From NCBI GenBank assembly GCA_963827155.1, contig CAWGZV010000002.1, positions 930,001 through 994,000 on the forward strand: a stretch of 64,000 bases of DNA. Direction: 5' to 3'. The number at the start of each line of letters is the position of its first letter. Within the stretch, counting starts at the first letter, position 1. This document shows positions 1-8,831 of this stretch, piece by piece. The stretch is from UTCFX2 sp963827155. GTDB lineage: Bacteria > Chloroflexota > Anaerolineae > Anaerolineales > UBA4823. The notes under the pieces are model-generated. The model worked only from the letters and a program-made list of their open reading frames with translations, searched no databases and was not told where the DNA came from. Made by a program: the position numbers and the translations under genes.

Positions 1-65
1 TGACCCAGTGGGTCTAGATCGATATTCCTCGAATTGATGACTGACAATCTTGCGATGAGAGCGAT

Positions 66-2051
66 ATGGCACCTGACGAACCTTCTCCTAAAAAGCTCAT
101 GAAGTTGATCTCCTCAGCGCGGAAGGACTTTGAAAGCCTAGATTTCGCCAGCGCGGCCGAGCTGTTCACCAATGCCCTCGATCAACCAGCAATATCCGAC
201 GAGCAGCAATTCGAGGCGCTCTCCATGCGGGCGGAGTGCTACCGTAGGCTCGCGAACTTTTCCCGCGAAGCTGATGACCTGAGAGAGCTTGCGAGCCTGG
301 CTGAAGTCCAGGGCGCCCTGAAAATTCAAGCACAAGCAATCGACCGGCTGGCACTGAGCTTGCTGTTCAAGGCTGATTATCCGGGCAGCGAGAAAATTGT
401 CAATTCTCTATTCGAATTGGTTAAAAAAGTCCAAGATCCAGCGGAAAAATCTGAGCTGGAAGTAATGGCTGCATTCCGCTACGGACAGGTGCTGCGGACA
501 TCCCACCGGTATGAGGAAAGCCTGGTGCAGCTCGGCAAGGCGCTTCATTTGGCGAAGCAGCAGGGAGATGATGAGCGAAAAGCGCGATCCCACTGGGAAT
601 TGGGGTTGGCTTATTGGAGGATGGGTCGCCGAGATGAGGCTCGCCTCGAGCTCGAGACTTCTCTCGAGATCTTCCGCCGGTTAGGTGATGTAGAAGGCGA
701 AGCCGATGCCAGTCTCGGTCTTGCCTCAGTTATCCAATCCCCGGAGAAGGTGCGCCAGTTCGCCGAAAAAGCGCTTGGACTTTACCGCTCGATCGGGCTG
801 CTGGAGCGGCAGCATGTGGTCTTCAACAACCTGATGGTGTTTTATATGGGTACTGCTAACTACAACCGAGCGCTGGATTATGCTGAGCAGGCTCTCCACC
901 TTCACCGAAACCTTGAGACTGCAACTACACACGGATTCTTACTGGGTAACCTGGTCGAGCTGTATTTCCAGCTTGGCAACTCTGAGCGATCCCTCGAATT
1001 TGCCAAGGAATCGGAAGATCAGATCTTATTCTTCAAGGACTCGCTGGTACAGCAAAACTTTGGGCTGAACCTGGGCATGGCGCTGCTGAGCGCCGGCCTC
1101 TTTGACGAGGCGCTTGCCACAATCCAGACTTCATCCTTGCTTGCTGCTGAGACAGCCTTGCCGTCTGAAGCGGCCCAGCTCTCCTGGCAGGCGGCAGCCT
1201 GGCTGGCGAAAGGCCAGCTCGAGCCAGCACTTCAATGCACCTCCAAAGCTGTGGAGATCTTCAAGAAACGTGGAAATGCCCAGGTCGCCTCAGACGCTGA
1301 GACCTGGTGGTGGCGCTACCGGGCGCTGGTCGAATGCCGCGATCCTGATGAGCTGCTCGATATTGAAGCCTGGGAAGCTTTGGACAATGCCAGAAAAGAG
1401 ATGCTGATCCCCCTGAGCGAACCACATGACGCCGGTTTGAGCCGCAGTTACCTTGGCAAAACCCGGTCCCATCGTCTGCTCATCCCTGAGTGGCTTCACC
1501 AGGCAAAGCGCCGTGGTGGCTCGCTCGAGCCGCTAACCAACCAGCTCAAGACCCAGACCGATATCTCCCTCCAGCTCGAGCGCCTGCTCGATGTGGGCGT
1601 GCGTATGAATGCCTCCGGAGAAGTGGAAAAACTTCCCGGGCTGATCATGGACGAGATCCTCGAGCTGACCGGAGCCGAGCGGGCTGCCTTAATGTTGATC
1701 GATGCTGATGGAGAGCGCCGCCCGGCAGCCGTGCATCTGCCCGTCCCTTCACTGCCGGTCATGCTGGCGCCCGGCCAGACTGATCCGGGATTGATCGACG
1801 AGCAGAGCTTCTTGAAAGAGATCACCCCCTTTCTCGACCAGACCGCCCGGAAGCGCAGTGGGTCGCTGACTTTTTACCCTACCAATGCGGTCGAGCTGGA
1901 GCAGCGTTCAGCCCTATGCATCCCGATGCTCTTCCAGAACCAACTGGTTGGCCTGGTCTATGCGGATATCAGTGGGATGTACGGGCGTTTCAATTCGATC
2001 GAACTCAGACCTGCTGACAGTGCTCGCAAATCAGGCTGCCGTCGCCTTTGA
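66..2051 (+). CDS. Giant hybrid sensor kinase, piece 1: TPR region and first GAF domain
   Basis: This is the N-terminal part of a sensor kinase that continues to about 8374. Residues about 15-440 are a run of helical TPR-type repeats. From about residue 515 a GAF domain begins and is cut near 2003, where the next frame continues it with DLLTVLANQAAVAFENA. A second shift near 2064 leads into piece 2. No transmembrane segment or signal peptide is visible, so the kinase is probably cytoplasmic. The ATG at 66 is the only sensible start in the window. Ligands cannot be predicted. The breaks look like sequencing indels because the coding sense resumes immediately on both sides. Confidence 0.85.
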   Translation: MAPDEPSPKKLMKLISSARKDFESLDFASAAELFTNALDQPAISDEQQFEALSMRAECYRRLANFSREADDLRELASLAEVQGALKIQAQAIDRLALSLLFKADYPGSEKIVNSLFELVKKVQDPAEKSELEVMAAFRYGQVLRTSHRYEESLVQLGKALHLAKQQGDDERKARSHWELGLAYWRMGRRDEARLELETSLEIFRRLGDVEGEADASLGLASVIQSPEKVRQFAEKALGLYRSIGLLERQHVVFNNLMVFYMGTANYNRALDYAEQALHLHRNLETATTHGFLLGNLVELYFQLGNSERSLEFAKESEDQILFFKDSLVQQNFGLNLGMALLSAGLFDEALATIQTSSLLAAETALPSEAAQLSWQAAAWLAKGQLEPALQCTSKAVEIFKKRGNAQVASDAETWWWRYRALVECRDPDELLDIEAWEALDNARKEMLIPLSEPHDAGLSRSYLGKTRSHRLLIPEWLHQAKRRGGSLEPLTNQLKTQTDISLQLERLLDVGVRMNASGEVEKLPGLIMDEILELTGAERAALMLIDADGERRPAAVHLPVPSLPVMLAPGQTDPGLIDEQSFLKEITPFLDQTARKRSGSLTFYPTNAVELEQRSALCIPMLFQNQLVGLVYADISGMYGRFNSIELRPADSARKSGCRRL

Positions 2052-2833
2052 AAACGCCATCATGGGCGCGCACTCTCGAGCAGCGCGTCGAGCAGCGCAC
2101 CGCCGAGCTCAAGACCGCCAACGACAGGCTGGAGCTGCGCACCGCCGAGCTCACAATCATCAACAGCGTCAGCGAGGCAATTTCCCGCCAGCTCGATGTT
2201 GCCGCGATCATCAAGATCGTCGGAGATAAAGTGCGCGAGATTTTCGCCGCCAATTCCACCAACATCGGCCTGGTTTCCAAAGATGGTCAAAGTATCGAGA
2301 ATCTTTACGCCTATGACCGCGGCTACTTAGATATCCCTCCTATACCCCTGGGAAAAGGGTTGAAATCCTATATTCTCAGCGCCAGAAAACCGCTGTTGCT
2401 CCATACCCGGGAGGATGAGACTCCGATCGAGACCATCCATGTGGCAGATGCCGAGGGCAATCCGGATGAGACCGAATCTTACCTGGGTGTGCCGATTTTC
2501 GTCGGCGAGAAGGTGCTGGGCGAGATCGATGTCCAAAGCTACAAGAAAAACGCCTACGACGAAAGCAGCCTGCGCCTGCTCCAGACCCTGGCGGCTTCGA
2601 TGGGCGTCGCCCTCGAGAATGCCCGGCTCTTCGATGAGACCCGCCGCCTGCTGGATGAGACAAAAAGCCGCAACTCCGAACTGGCAGTGATCAACACCAT
2701 CCAGCAGGGGCTGGTCGCCCAACTGGATATGGAGGCGATTTATTCCCTTGTCGGCGATAAGATCATGGAGATTTACCCTGATGCAGATTTTGTAGAGATT
2801 CTGAATCGCCCAGGAAAAGAAAATTGTTCATAA
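2048..2833 (+). CDS. Giant hybrid sensor kinase, piece 2: GAF 2 and start of GAF 3
   Basis: This continues the kinase after two closely spaced frameshifts. It opens with a coiled-coil linker (LEQRVEQRTAELKTAN) and then a complete GAF domain, encoded at about 2160-2640 and ending in the recurrent signature VALENARLFDET. It then enters a third GAF domain, broken near 2818. The other frame carries on with KIVHNYSVEKGKR, typical of the equivalent position in the neighbouring GAF copies. The ATG at 2048 is not a biological start; this piece belongs to the same polypeptide as its flanks. Confidence 0.8.
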   Translation: MKTPSWARTLEQRVEQRTAELKTANDRLELRTAELTIINSVSEAISRQLDVAAIIKIVGDKVREIFAANSTNIGLVSKDGQSIENLYAYDRGYLDIPPIPLGKGLKSYILSARKPLLLHTREDETPIETIHVADAEGNPDETESYLGVPIFVGEKVLGEIDVQSYKKNAYDESSLRLLQTLAASMGVALENARLFDETRRLLDETKSRNSELAVINTIQQGLVAQLDMEAIYSLVGDKIMEIYPDADFVEILNRPGKENCS

Positions 2834-2958
2834 TTACAGCGTGGAAAAAGGGAAGCGGTTAATTACACGGCGGCAAGCTATGCTGGTAAATCTGACCAGT
2901 TATAGTGACGAGCTCGCCGACTTCAAGGAAGTGATCGTCCTTAATAAAGAGCCCGGCC

Positions 2959-3465
2959 GTGGTTCTGCACAAGGGGATGGAGATAATCCCGGGCACATTA
3001 CCTCCAAAATCGGTTATCCTGGTCCCGATCACGGTCGGGAATCAGACGAAAGGCGGTATTCACCTCGAGAACATGGAGCGTGAGGATGCATTTGGTCCCG
3101 CCGAGGTCCAGCTCCTCACCACCCTGGCGAGCTCGATGGGAATCGCCCTGGAGAACGCCCGTCTGTTCAGCGAAACCCAATCCTTGCTGAAAGAGACCGA
3201 ACAGCGCAACGCCGAGCTGCAGATCATCAACAGCGTCCAGCAAGGTCTCGCCGCACAGCTCGATATCCAGGCGATCTATGACCTGGTTGGTGAGAAAATC
3301 CGCGAGATCTTCGACGCTCAGGTGGTTATGCTGGGCACAATCGATTCTGTTAACCGGATTGAGCATGCTCACTATGTAATCGAAAAAGGGCAGCGCTTCT
3401 ACCCACCGCCAAGAGAATTGGGAGTTCCTCAAATTACCTTATCGAGCATCGCAAGCCGCTCGTAG
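2959..3465 (+). CDS. Giant hybrid sensor kinase, piece 3: end of GAF 3 and most of GAF 4
   Basis: The stretch 2820-2955 is read in one frame and 2955-3440 in another. Together they finish the third GAF domain (LLTTLASSMGIALENARLF) and start a fourth after the linker SLLKETEQRNAELQIINSVQQ. The frame is lost again near 3440. The following frame reads LIEHRKPLVANTFEEINLFG straight into piece 4. The GAF copies here are close paralogues of GAF 2 and GAF 5, suggesting the array grew by internal duplication. Confidence 0.75.
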   Translation: MVLHKGMEIIPGTLPPKSVILVPITVGNQTKGGIHLENMEREDAFGPAEVQLLTTLASSMGIALENARLFSETQSLLKETEQRNAELQIINSVQQGLAAQLDIQAIYDLVGEKIREIFDAQVVMLGTIDSVNRIEHAHYVIEKGQRFYPPPRELGVPQITLSSIASRS

Positions 3466-3497
3466 CCAACACATTTGAAGAGATTAATCTCTTCGGA

Positions 3498-6400
3498 ATG
3501 TTAGTGGTGGATGAAACCGAATCCTCGAAATCGCTAGTTTTTGTGCCGTTGATATCCCGAAATCTAGTGGTCGGCGCAATCTCGCTCCAGAACGTCGACC
3601 GCGAATATGCCTTCAGCGAGAGCGACATCCGCCTGCTCCAGACCCTCGCCAACAGTACCAGCGTGTCACTCGAGAATGCCCGCCTTTTCAACGAAACCCA
3701 GCGCCTGCTCTCCGAGACCCAATCGCGCAACGCCGAATTGGCGATGATCAACGCCATTCAGCAGGGATTGGTTGCACAGCTGGATATGGATGCGATCTAT
3801 ACCCTGGTCGGGGACAAGATCAGCGGTATTTTTAAAGACGCCGACGCGGTCATCATCGAAGATATTGATGCGGAGAACAAGATCCTCTATCAGAATTACG
3901 TCCTGGAGAAGGGCAAGCGCTATTACATTGAACCAGAGACCTACGCCGGCAAGTGCGATGAAGGGTTTTATGATGAGCTCTCCGTATTGAAGGATGTTAT
4001 CGCCTTGAATGAAGACGCAAATGCCTGGTTTGAAGCCAGGGGCTGCGTGGTATTCGAAGACACTTTACCGCCAAAATCTGCTGTGATCGTCCCGATCCTG
4101 GTGGGGAACAAAACCCGCGGGAATATCCAGCTCCAAAATGTGGAGCGTGAAGGCGCTTTTGGCCCATCGGAAGTGCAGCTCCTGACCACCCTGGCGAGCT
4201 CAACGGGCATCGCCCTCGAAAATGCCCGGCTATTCAAAGAAACCCAAATCCTGCTGGAGGAGACCCGCCAGCGCGCCGCTGAACTGGCGACGGTCAACCA
4301 AATCTCCACCGCGGTCGGGGCGCAGCTCGAGCTGGAAAAGCTGGTATCGCTGGTTGGCGAGCAAATTCGGGAGACTTTCGCAGCGGACATCTGCTACGTT
4401 GCCCTGTATGACCGCGGCACCGAGACGATCCGCTTCCCCTACACCTACGGCGATCAGCTCCCCGATATCCCATTTGGCGAAGGGCTGACCTCCCGCATCA
4501 TCTCGACCTGCGAGCCGCTGCTGATCAATCAGGACGTCGACACGCAGCGGAAAGCGCTTGGCGCCACCAAAGTCGGCACAGATGTGCTCTCTTATCTGGG
4601 CGTGCCGATTGCATCTGCCGGTGAGGCGATTGGGGTGCTCAGCGTGCAGAGCGCCAGGGTTGAAGGCAGGTTTGACGATGATGATGTGCGCCTGCTGACC
4701 ACGATCGCCGCAAACGTCGGCACTGCCATCCAGAACGCCCGCCTGTACCGCGAAATCCAGCGCCGGGCGGTGGAGATGGCTGCCCTCGCCGAGATCGGCA
4801 GCGATATCGCCTCTACCCACGAGCTCGAGCCGGTGCTCGACCGGCTGGCGGTGCGCGTCAAAGAGCTGCTCCAAATCCGCGATATCGCTTTCTACCTGAT
4901 CAGCGATGACGGCAGTATGCTCGTACCGGTTGCCGCACTGGGTAAATATATCGTGGAGACAATGCAGAGCAAGATCAAGGTTGGTACAGGGATCACTGGT
5001 TGGATTGCCTCTACTGGTGTTGCTGAAATCATCAACTACCCCCAAAAACACCCGCAGGTTGTCCACATCCCGGGCACGCCGGTAGACGATGAGGAAGATG
5101 AAATTATGATGTGTGCGCCGCTGATCTCGCGCGGCAAGGTAATCGGGACAATCAATGCGTGGCGCGAGCGCCTCAACGGCTTATTTGTCCAGCAAGACCT
5201 CGATTTTCTGGTGAGCGTCGCCCGGCAAGCCGCAATAGCAATCGAAAGCGCTCGCCTTTACATGGAAACCGTCAACCGCGCCGACCAGATGGCGACCGTC
5301 GCCGAGCTTGGACGAGAGATGACCTCCAGCCTGGACTTGAGCAGCGTGCTGGAGCATATGGCAGAGCGGCTGCATGCCATTTTCAACGCTCAGGATACCG
5401 TAATCCGCCTGCTCGAGCCGGACGGCGAGACCTTCAAGGCGGTAGTTGCATTGGGAGATTATGCCGAGAACTTCAAAGCCTCCACTGTCAGGCTCGGGAT
5501 GGGCATCAGCGGCACGATCGCCGCCTCTGGTACGGCTGAGATTGTCAACGACCCTAGCCACGACCCGCGCGGCGTGCACGTATCCGGCACCCCCGAAGAA
5601 GAAACCGAGATTACCTCGCTCATGGTCGCCCCGCTCATCTCTCAGGGACGCCCGATCGGGCTGATCTTGCTCTACCGCCTGATGCGCGAAGGCGCCTTCT
5701 CGCTGGTCGACCTGGATTTCCTGGTGGCGCTCGCCCGCCAGGCGGCTTCCGCAGTGGAAAATGCCCGGCTCTTCGACGAGACCCAGCGCCGGGCGCTCGA
5801 GACCCTCGCCACCAGCGAAATTTTGAGAATTATTTCCTCCTCCCCTGGAGACCTGGAGCCGGTGCTCAAGGCGGTTGCCCAGAAGGCAGTCGAGATCTGC
5901 GACGCCGAGGACGCCCTGATCTTGCTCAAAGAGGGCGGCGTGATGATCCCGGTCAGCGGTTATGGGTCACTGCCTCTGGTCGGCCCCGGAGAGCCGGTTA
6001 AAAACCAGATCCCATTGGACCGCCAAACCGTGGGCGGGCGTGCGATATTAGACCAGAGCGTCGTGCATGTCGAGGATATCTTTGCCGAGAGCGAGGTGGA
6101 ATACGAGGCGGCGAAACAGATGAACCTCCCGCTCAACATCCACACGTTGCTCGCCGCGCCGCTGCTTGCAAAAGGGGAGGCAATCGGATCGATCCTGCTG
6201 CGCCGCGACCATGTCGAAGCGTTCACTGACCGCCAGATCGATCTGCTCAAGACCTTCGCCGACCAGGCGGTGATCGCGATCGAGAATGCCCGCCACATCG
6301 AGGAGATCCAGCGCCGGCGCGAATATTTCGAGACTCTCGTCAGCAACATGCCCGCCGCGATCGTGACTTTCGATCTGGACGCCAATATCACCGGTTGGAA

Positions 6401-7073
6401 CCCCGGGGCTGAGAAGCTTTTCGGCTACACCGCAGCAGAGGCGATCGGTCAAAATATCGATCGCCTGATCGCCAACGACGACCGTTTTAGAGAAGAAGCC
6501 GAGACCTATTCAAAAATGGGGATGAGCGGGATGGGGGTGCACCATATCTCACAGCGGATGCGCAAGGACAAAACGCTGGTGGATATCGAGCTCTCCGGCG
6601 TGCCGGTCTTTGTCGCCGGTCAGAAGCTGGGGATGATTGGGATCTATCACGATATCTCGGATGTGATGCGCGCCCGCCGGGAAGCAGAAGAAGCCAACCA
6701 GGCAAAGAGCGCCTTCCTGGCGATGATGAGCCACGAGATCCGCACGCCGATGAACGCCATCATCGGGATGAGTGGGCTGCTCCTGGATACGCCCCTGAAC
6801 CTCGAGCAGCAAGAATTCGCCATGATCATCCGCGACAGCGGCGATACCCTGCTGGCAATCATCAACGATATCCTGGATTTTTCGAAGATCGAAGCCGGCA
6901 AGATGGAGCTGGAGTGCCATCCATTTGATCTGCGCGAGTGCGTCGAGAGCGCGCTGGACCTGATCGCTCCACGGGCTGCCGAGAAGCGCCTAGACCTGGC
7001 ATATACCATCGAGGACCGGCGTCCCACCCACCCTGGTCGGCGATGTCACCCGCCTGCGCCAGGTATTAATTAA
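3498..7073 (+). CDS. Giant hybrid sensor kinase, piece 4: GAF 4-9, PAS and HisKA
   Basis: This is the largest intact piece, 1191 residues. It contains the end of GAF 4 and five further GAF domains in series (encoded at about 3750, 4300, 4800, 5310 and 5820 onward), each ending in an ENARLF-like helix. A PAS domain follows (about 6320-6670, with FETLVSNMPAAIVTFD), then the dimerisation and phosphoacceptor domain with H-box AMMSHEIRTPMNAIIG. The frame is lost near 7017, at the entry to the ATP-binding domain. Nine GAF domains in one kinase is at the high end even for Chloroflexota. The HisKA type and what follows mark it as a BarA/ArcB-like hybrid kinase. Confidence 0.9.
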   Translation: MLVVDETESSKSLVFVPLISRNLVVGAISLQNVDREYAFSESDIRLLQTLANSTSVSLENARLFNETQRLLSETQSRNAELAMINAIQQGLVAQLDMDAIYTLVGDKISGIFKDADAVIIEDIDAENKILYQNYVLEKGKRYYIEPETYAGKCDEGFYDELSVLKDVIALNEDANAWFEARGCVVFEDTLPPKSAVIVPILVGNKTRGNIQLQNVEREGAFGPSEVQLLTTLASSTGIALENARLFKETQILLEETRQRAAELATVNQISTAVGAQLELEKLVSLVGEQIRETFAADICYVALYDRGTETIRFPYTYGDQLPDIPFGEGLTSRIISTCEPLLINQDVDTQRKALGATKVGTDVLSYLGVPIASAGEAIGVLSVQSARVEGRFDDDDVRLLTTIAANVGTAIQNARLYREIQRRAVEMAALAEIGSDIASTHELEPVLDRLAVRVKELLQIRDIAFYLISDDGSMLVPVAALGKYIVETMQSKIKVGTGITGWIASTGVAEIINYPQKHPQVVHIPGTPVDDEEDEIMMCAPLISRGKVIGTINAWRERLNGLFVQQDLDFLVSVARQAAIAIESARLYMETVNRADQMATVAELGREMTSSLDLSSVLEHMAERLHAIFNAQDTVIRLLEPDGETFKAVVALGDYAENFKASTVRLGMGISGTIAASGTAEIVNDPSHDPRGVHVSGTPEEETEITSLMVAPLISQGRPIGLILLYRLMREGAFSLVDLDFLVALARQAASAVENARLFDETQRRALETLATSEILRIISSSPGDLEPVLKAVAQKAVEICDAEDALILLKEGGVMIPVSGYGSLPLVGPGEPVKNQIPLDRQTVGGRAILDQSVVHVEDIFAESEVEYEAAKQMNLPLNIHTLLAAPLLAKGEAIGSILLRRDHVEAFTDRQIDLLKTFADQAVIAIENARHIEEIQRRREYFETLVSNMPAAIVTFDLDANITGWNPGAEKLFGYTAAEAIGQNIDRLIANDDRFREEAETYSKMGMSGMGVHHISQRMRKDKTLVDIELSGVPVFVAGQKLGMIGIYHDISDVMRARREAEEANQAKSAFLAMMSHEIRTPMNAIIGMSGLLLDTPLNLEQQEFAMIIRDSGDTLLAIINDILDFSKIEAGKMELECHPFDLRECVESALDLIAPRAAEKRLDLAYTIEDRRPTHPGRRCHPPAPGIN

Positions 7074-7116
7074 CCTGCTGTCTAATGCGGTTAAGTTTAC
7101 CGATCACGGCGAGGTA

Positions 7117-7446
7117 GTGGTAAACGTCACCAGCCAGCCAAGCGAACAGGATGCCAAGTGCCGGGACGGATCGCTGACCAGGACTTCCAGCCAGCCGGTG
7201 GACCTGGATGCCGAGCACCGTGACAGAACGCTGACAACGACACCCAACCAGCGCCTCACCTTCACCGTCAGGGATACCGGCATAGGCATCCCCGCAGAAC
7301 GGATGGATCGGCTGTTCCAATCATTCAGCCAGGTCGATGTATCGACCTCGCGGAAGTACGGCGGCACTGGATTGGGGCTTGCAATCAGCAAACGCCTGTG
7401 CGAATTGATGGGCGGTGAGATGGGCGTGCGAGAGCCGCGCTGGTGA
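7117..7446 (+). CDS. Giant hybrid sensor kinase, piece 5: HATPase_c domain
   Basis: This is the ATP-binding domain of the kinase. Upstream of the first ATG the same frame already encodes GDVTRLRQVLINLLSNAVKF, the N-box, so the piece really begins near 7017. G-box motifs DTGIGIP and GGTGLGLAIS are intact. Between the first strand and the FTVRDTG motif lie two tandem 19-residue copies that are not part of the normal fold (see the repeat at 7132). The frame shifts near 7428 into the receiver-domain frame. Confidence 0.85.
   Translation: MVNVTSQPSEQDAKCRDGSLTRTSSQPVDLDAEHRDRTLTTTPNQRLTFTVRDTGIGIPAERMDRLFQSFSQVDVSTSRKYGGTGLGLAISKRLCELMGGEMGVREPRW
7132..7245 (+). repeat. 57-bp tandem duplication inside the kinase ATP-binding domain
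   Basis: Two 57-bp units (7132-7188 and 7189-7245) both begin AGCCAGCC. They encode 19-residue copies starting SQPSEQDA and SQPVDLDA. They diverge at many positions but stay in register and in frame, so the duplication is old and under reading-frame constraint. It sits in a surface loop between strands of the HATPase_c fold. Confidence 0.75.
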
Positions 7447-8374
7447 AGGCTCGATCTTCACGTTCACCATCCTTGGGGAGGAGGGAGAAAAGATGGCGAC
7501 CGGGCGGCGAGATTTACGCGGCGCCCAATCGCATCTGAGCGGCTGCAAAGTGCTGGTGGTGGACGATAACGAAACCAACCGGCGGATCCTCTCGCTGCAG
7601 ATGAGCAAGTGGGGGATGCTCGTGCGCTCTACTGCTTCACCGGTAGAAGCCCTTGGGTGGATCGAGGCAGGCGAGGGTTTCGAGCTTGGGGTGCTGGACA
7701 TGCACATGCCCGAGATGGACGGCGTAGAGCTTGCCCGGCAGGTCCGTCTGAAAAGAAATCGCTCCGAAATGGCGCTCTTCATGTTCAGCTCCTTAGGCCG
7801 GCGGGAAGCCGATGTCGGCGAGATTGAGGTCGAAGGCTGGCTATCCAAACCGCTGAAGCCCTCTCAGCTTTTCGACGCCCTCAGCCAGGTTTTTATCGAG
7901 CAGGCGCCCTTGACGCCAGCGATGAAGGAAACGACTTCAAAAACCGTGTTCGATTCAGAAATGGCCGCCCGCCACCCGCTGCGCATCCTTTTGGCGGAGG
8001 ACAACGCTGTCAACCAGAAGCTCGCCCTGCGCCTTCTCAGCCAGATGGGCTACCGTGCCGATGTTGCCGGCAATGGGCTGGAAGCGATCCAGGCTGTCGA
8101 ACGCCAGGATTACGACCTGGTCCTGATGGATGTGCAGATGCCCGAGATGGACGGTCTGGAGGCTTCTCGCCAGATCAACAGCCGCTGGCCCGACCGCTAC
8201 CCGCTTGGGCGGCGTCCAACCATCGTGGCGATGACGGCTAACGCTATGCAGGGCGATCGCGAGCTCTGCCTGGCGGCCGGGATGGATGACTACATCTCTA
8301 AACCGATCCGCAACGAAGAGCTGATCGCCGCCCTGGACCGCACCCCTCCGACACCCGTCGAACGGGCGCGCTGA
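7415..8374 (+). CDS. Giant hybrid sensor kinase, piece 6: two receiver domains
   Basis: The start overlaps piece 5, and the first real residues of this frame are ESRAGEGSIFTFTI, the last strand of the ATP-binding domain. Two receiver domains follow. REC1 (about 7540-7890) has the acidic pocket LVVDDN, the acceptor Asp in LDMHMPEMDG, and the Lys in LSKPLKP. REC2 (about 7980-8340) has LAEDN, MDVQMPEMDG and ISKPI. Both look competent. The Hpt protein encoded next is the expected phosphotransfer partner. Confidence 0.9.
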   Translation: MRWACESRAGEGSIFTFTILGEEGEKMATGRRDLRGAQSHLSGCKVLVVDDNETNRRILSLQMSKWGMLVRSTASPVEALGWIEAGEGFELGVLDMHMPEMDGVELARQVRLKRNRSEMALFMFSSLGRREADVGEIEVEGWLSKPLKPSQLFDALSQVFIEQAPLTPAMKETTSKTVFDSEMAARHPLRILLAEDNAVNQKLALRLLSQMGYRADVAGNGLEAIQAVERQDYDLVLMDVQMPEMDGLEASRQINSRWPDRYPLGRRPTIVAMTANAMQGDRELCLAAGMDDYISKPIRNEELIAALDRTPPTPVERAR

Positions 8375-8435
8375 TCGATATCCAGTCGAGTTTCCGGTTA
8401 AGCGAATTACTCCAAAGCCGGTTCAGTCGCCTCGT

Positions 8436-8444
8436 TGATATAAT
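8436..8444 (+). promoter_or_regulatory. Extended -10 promoter upstream of the Hpt gene
   Basis: TGATATAAT matches the extended -10 consensus TGnTATAAT exactly. It lies 39 nt before the Hpt start codon and after the kinase stop, so the downstream three genes could be transcribed independently of the kinase. Confidence 0.5.
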
Positions 8445-8482
8445 GCACCTGAACATTTTCAAGATCTTGGAGAGGGAAGAAC

Positions 8483-8831
8483 ATGCCTGAAGCAGTAATC
8501 GATGAAGCCGCATTTTCCGCCTTGAGCGAACTCGATGGGCGCAGATTTCATGCAGGAGCTGGTGACCGCCTATTTGGAGGACACCCCTGCCCAGCTCGAG
8601 CTGCTTGCTAAAGCGCTGTCTGGAGGGGATACCGAGGGTTTTCGCCGGGCTGCCCATACGATCAAATCCACAAGCCTGAATTTCGGCGCCCAGGGTTTTG
8701 CGGCGCAGGCAAAAGCGCTCGAGGAGCGCGGCCGCCTGGGCGAGCTGGAAGGGACTCAGCCGCAGATCGATGAGCTGAACGCATCTTTCAATCGGGTGCG
8801 CCTCGCGCTGAAGGGGATGGGCTATGAGTAA
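8483..8831 (+). CDS. Histidine-containing phosphotransfer (Hpt) protein
   Basis: A small four-helix phosphotransfer protein of about 115 residues. The phosphoacceptor motif AAHTIKSTSLNFGA is intact. The ATG at 8483 has a good ribosome site (GGAGAGGGAAGAAC before it). A one-base indel near 8534 separates the first 17 codons (MPEAVIDEAAFSALSEL) from the rest, which resumes as MGADFMQELVTAYLED. It lies between a hybrid kinase and a response regulator and overlaps the latter by 8 nt. This fits a His-Asp-His-Asp relay. Confidence 0.85.

Noticed and set aside
66..8374. The broken kinase as a true pseudogene
   Set aside because: All domains keep catalytic motifs and the breaks resemble the single-base indels seen in essential-type genes across the left part of the window.
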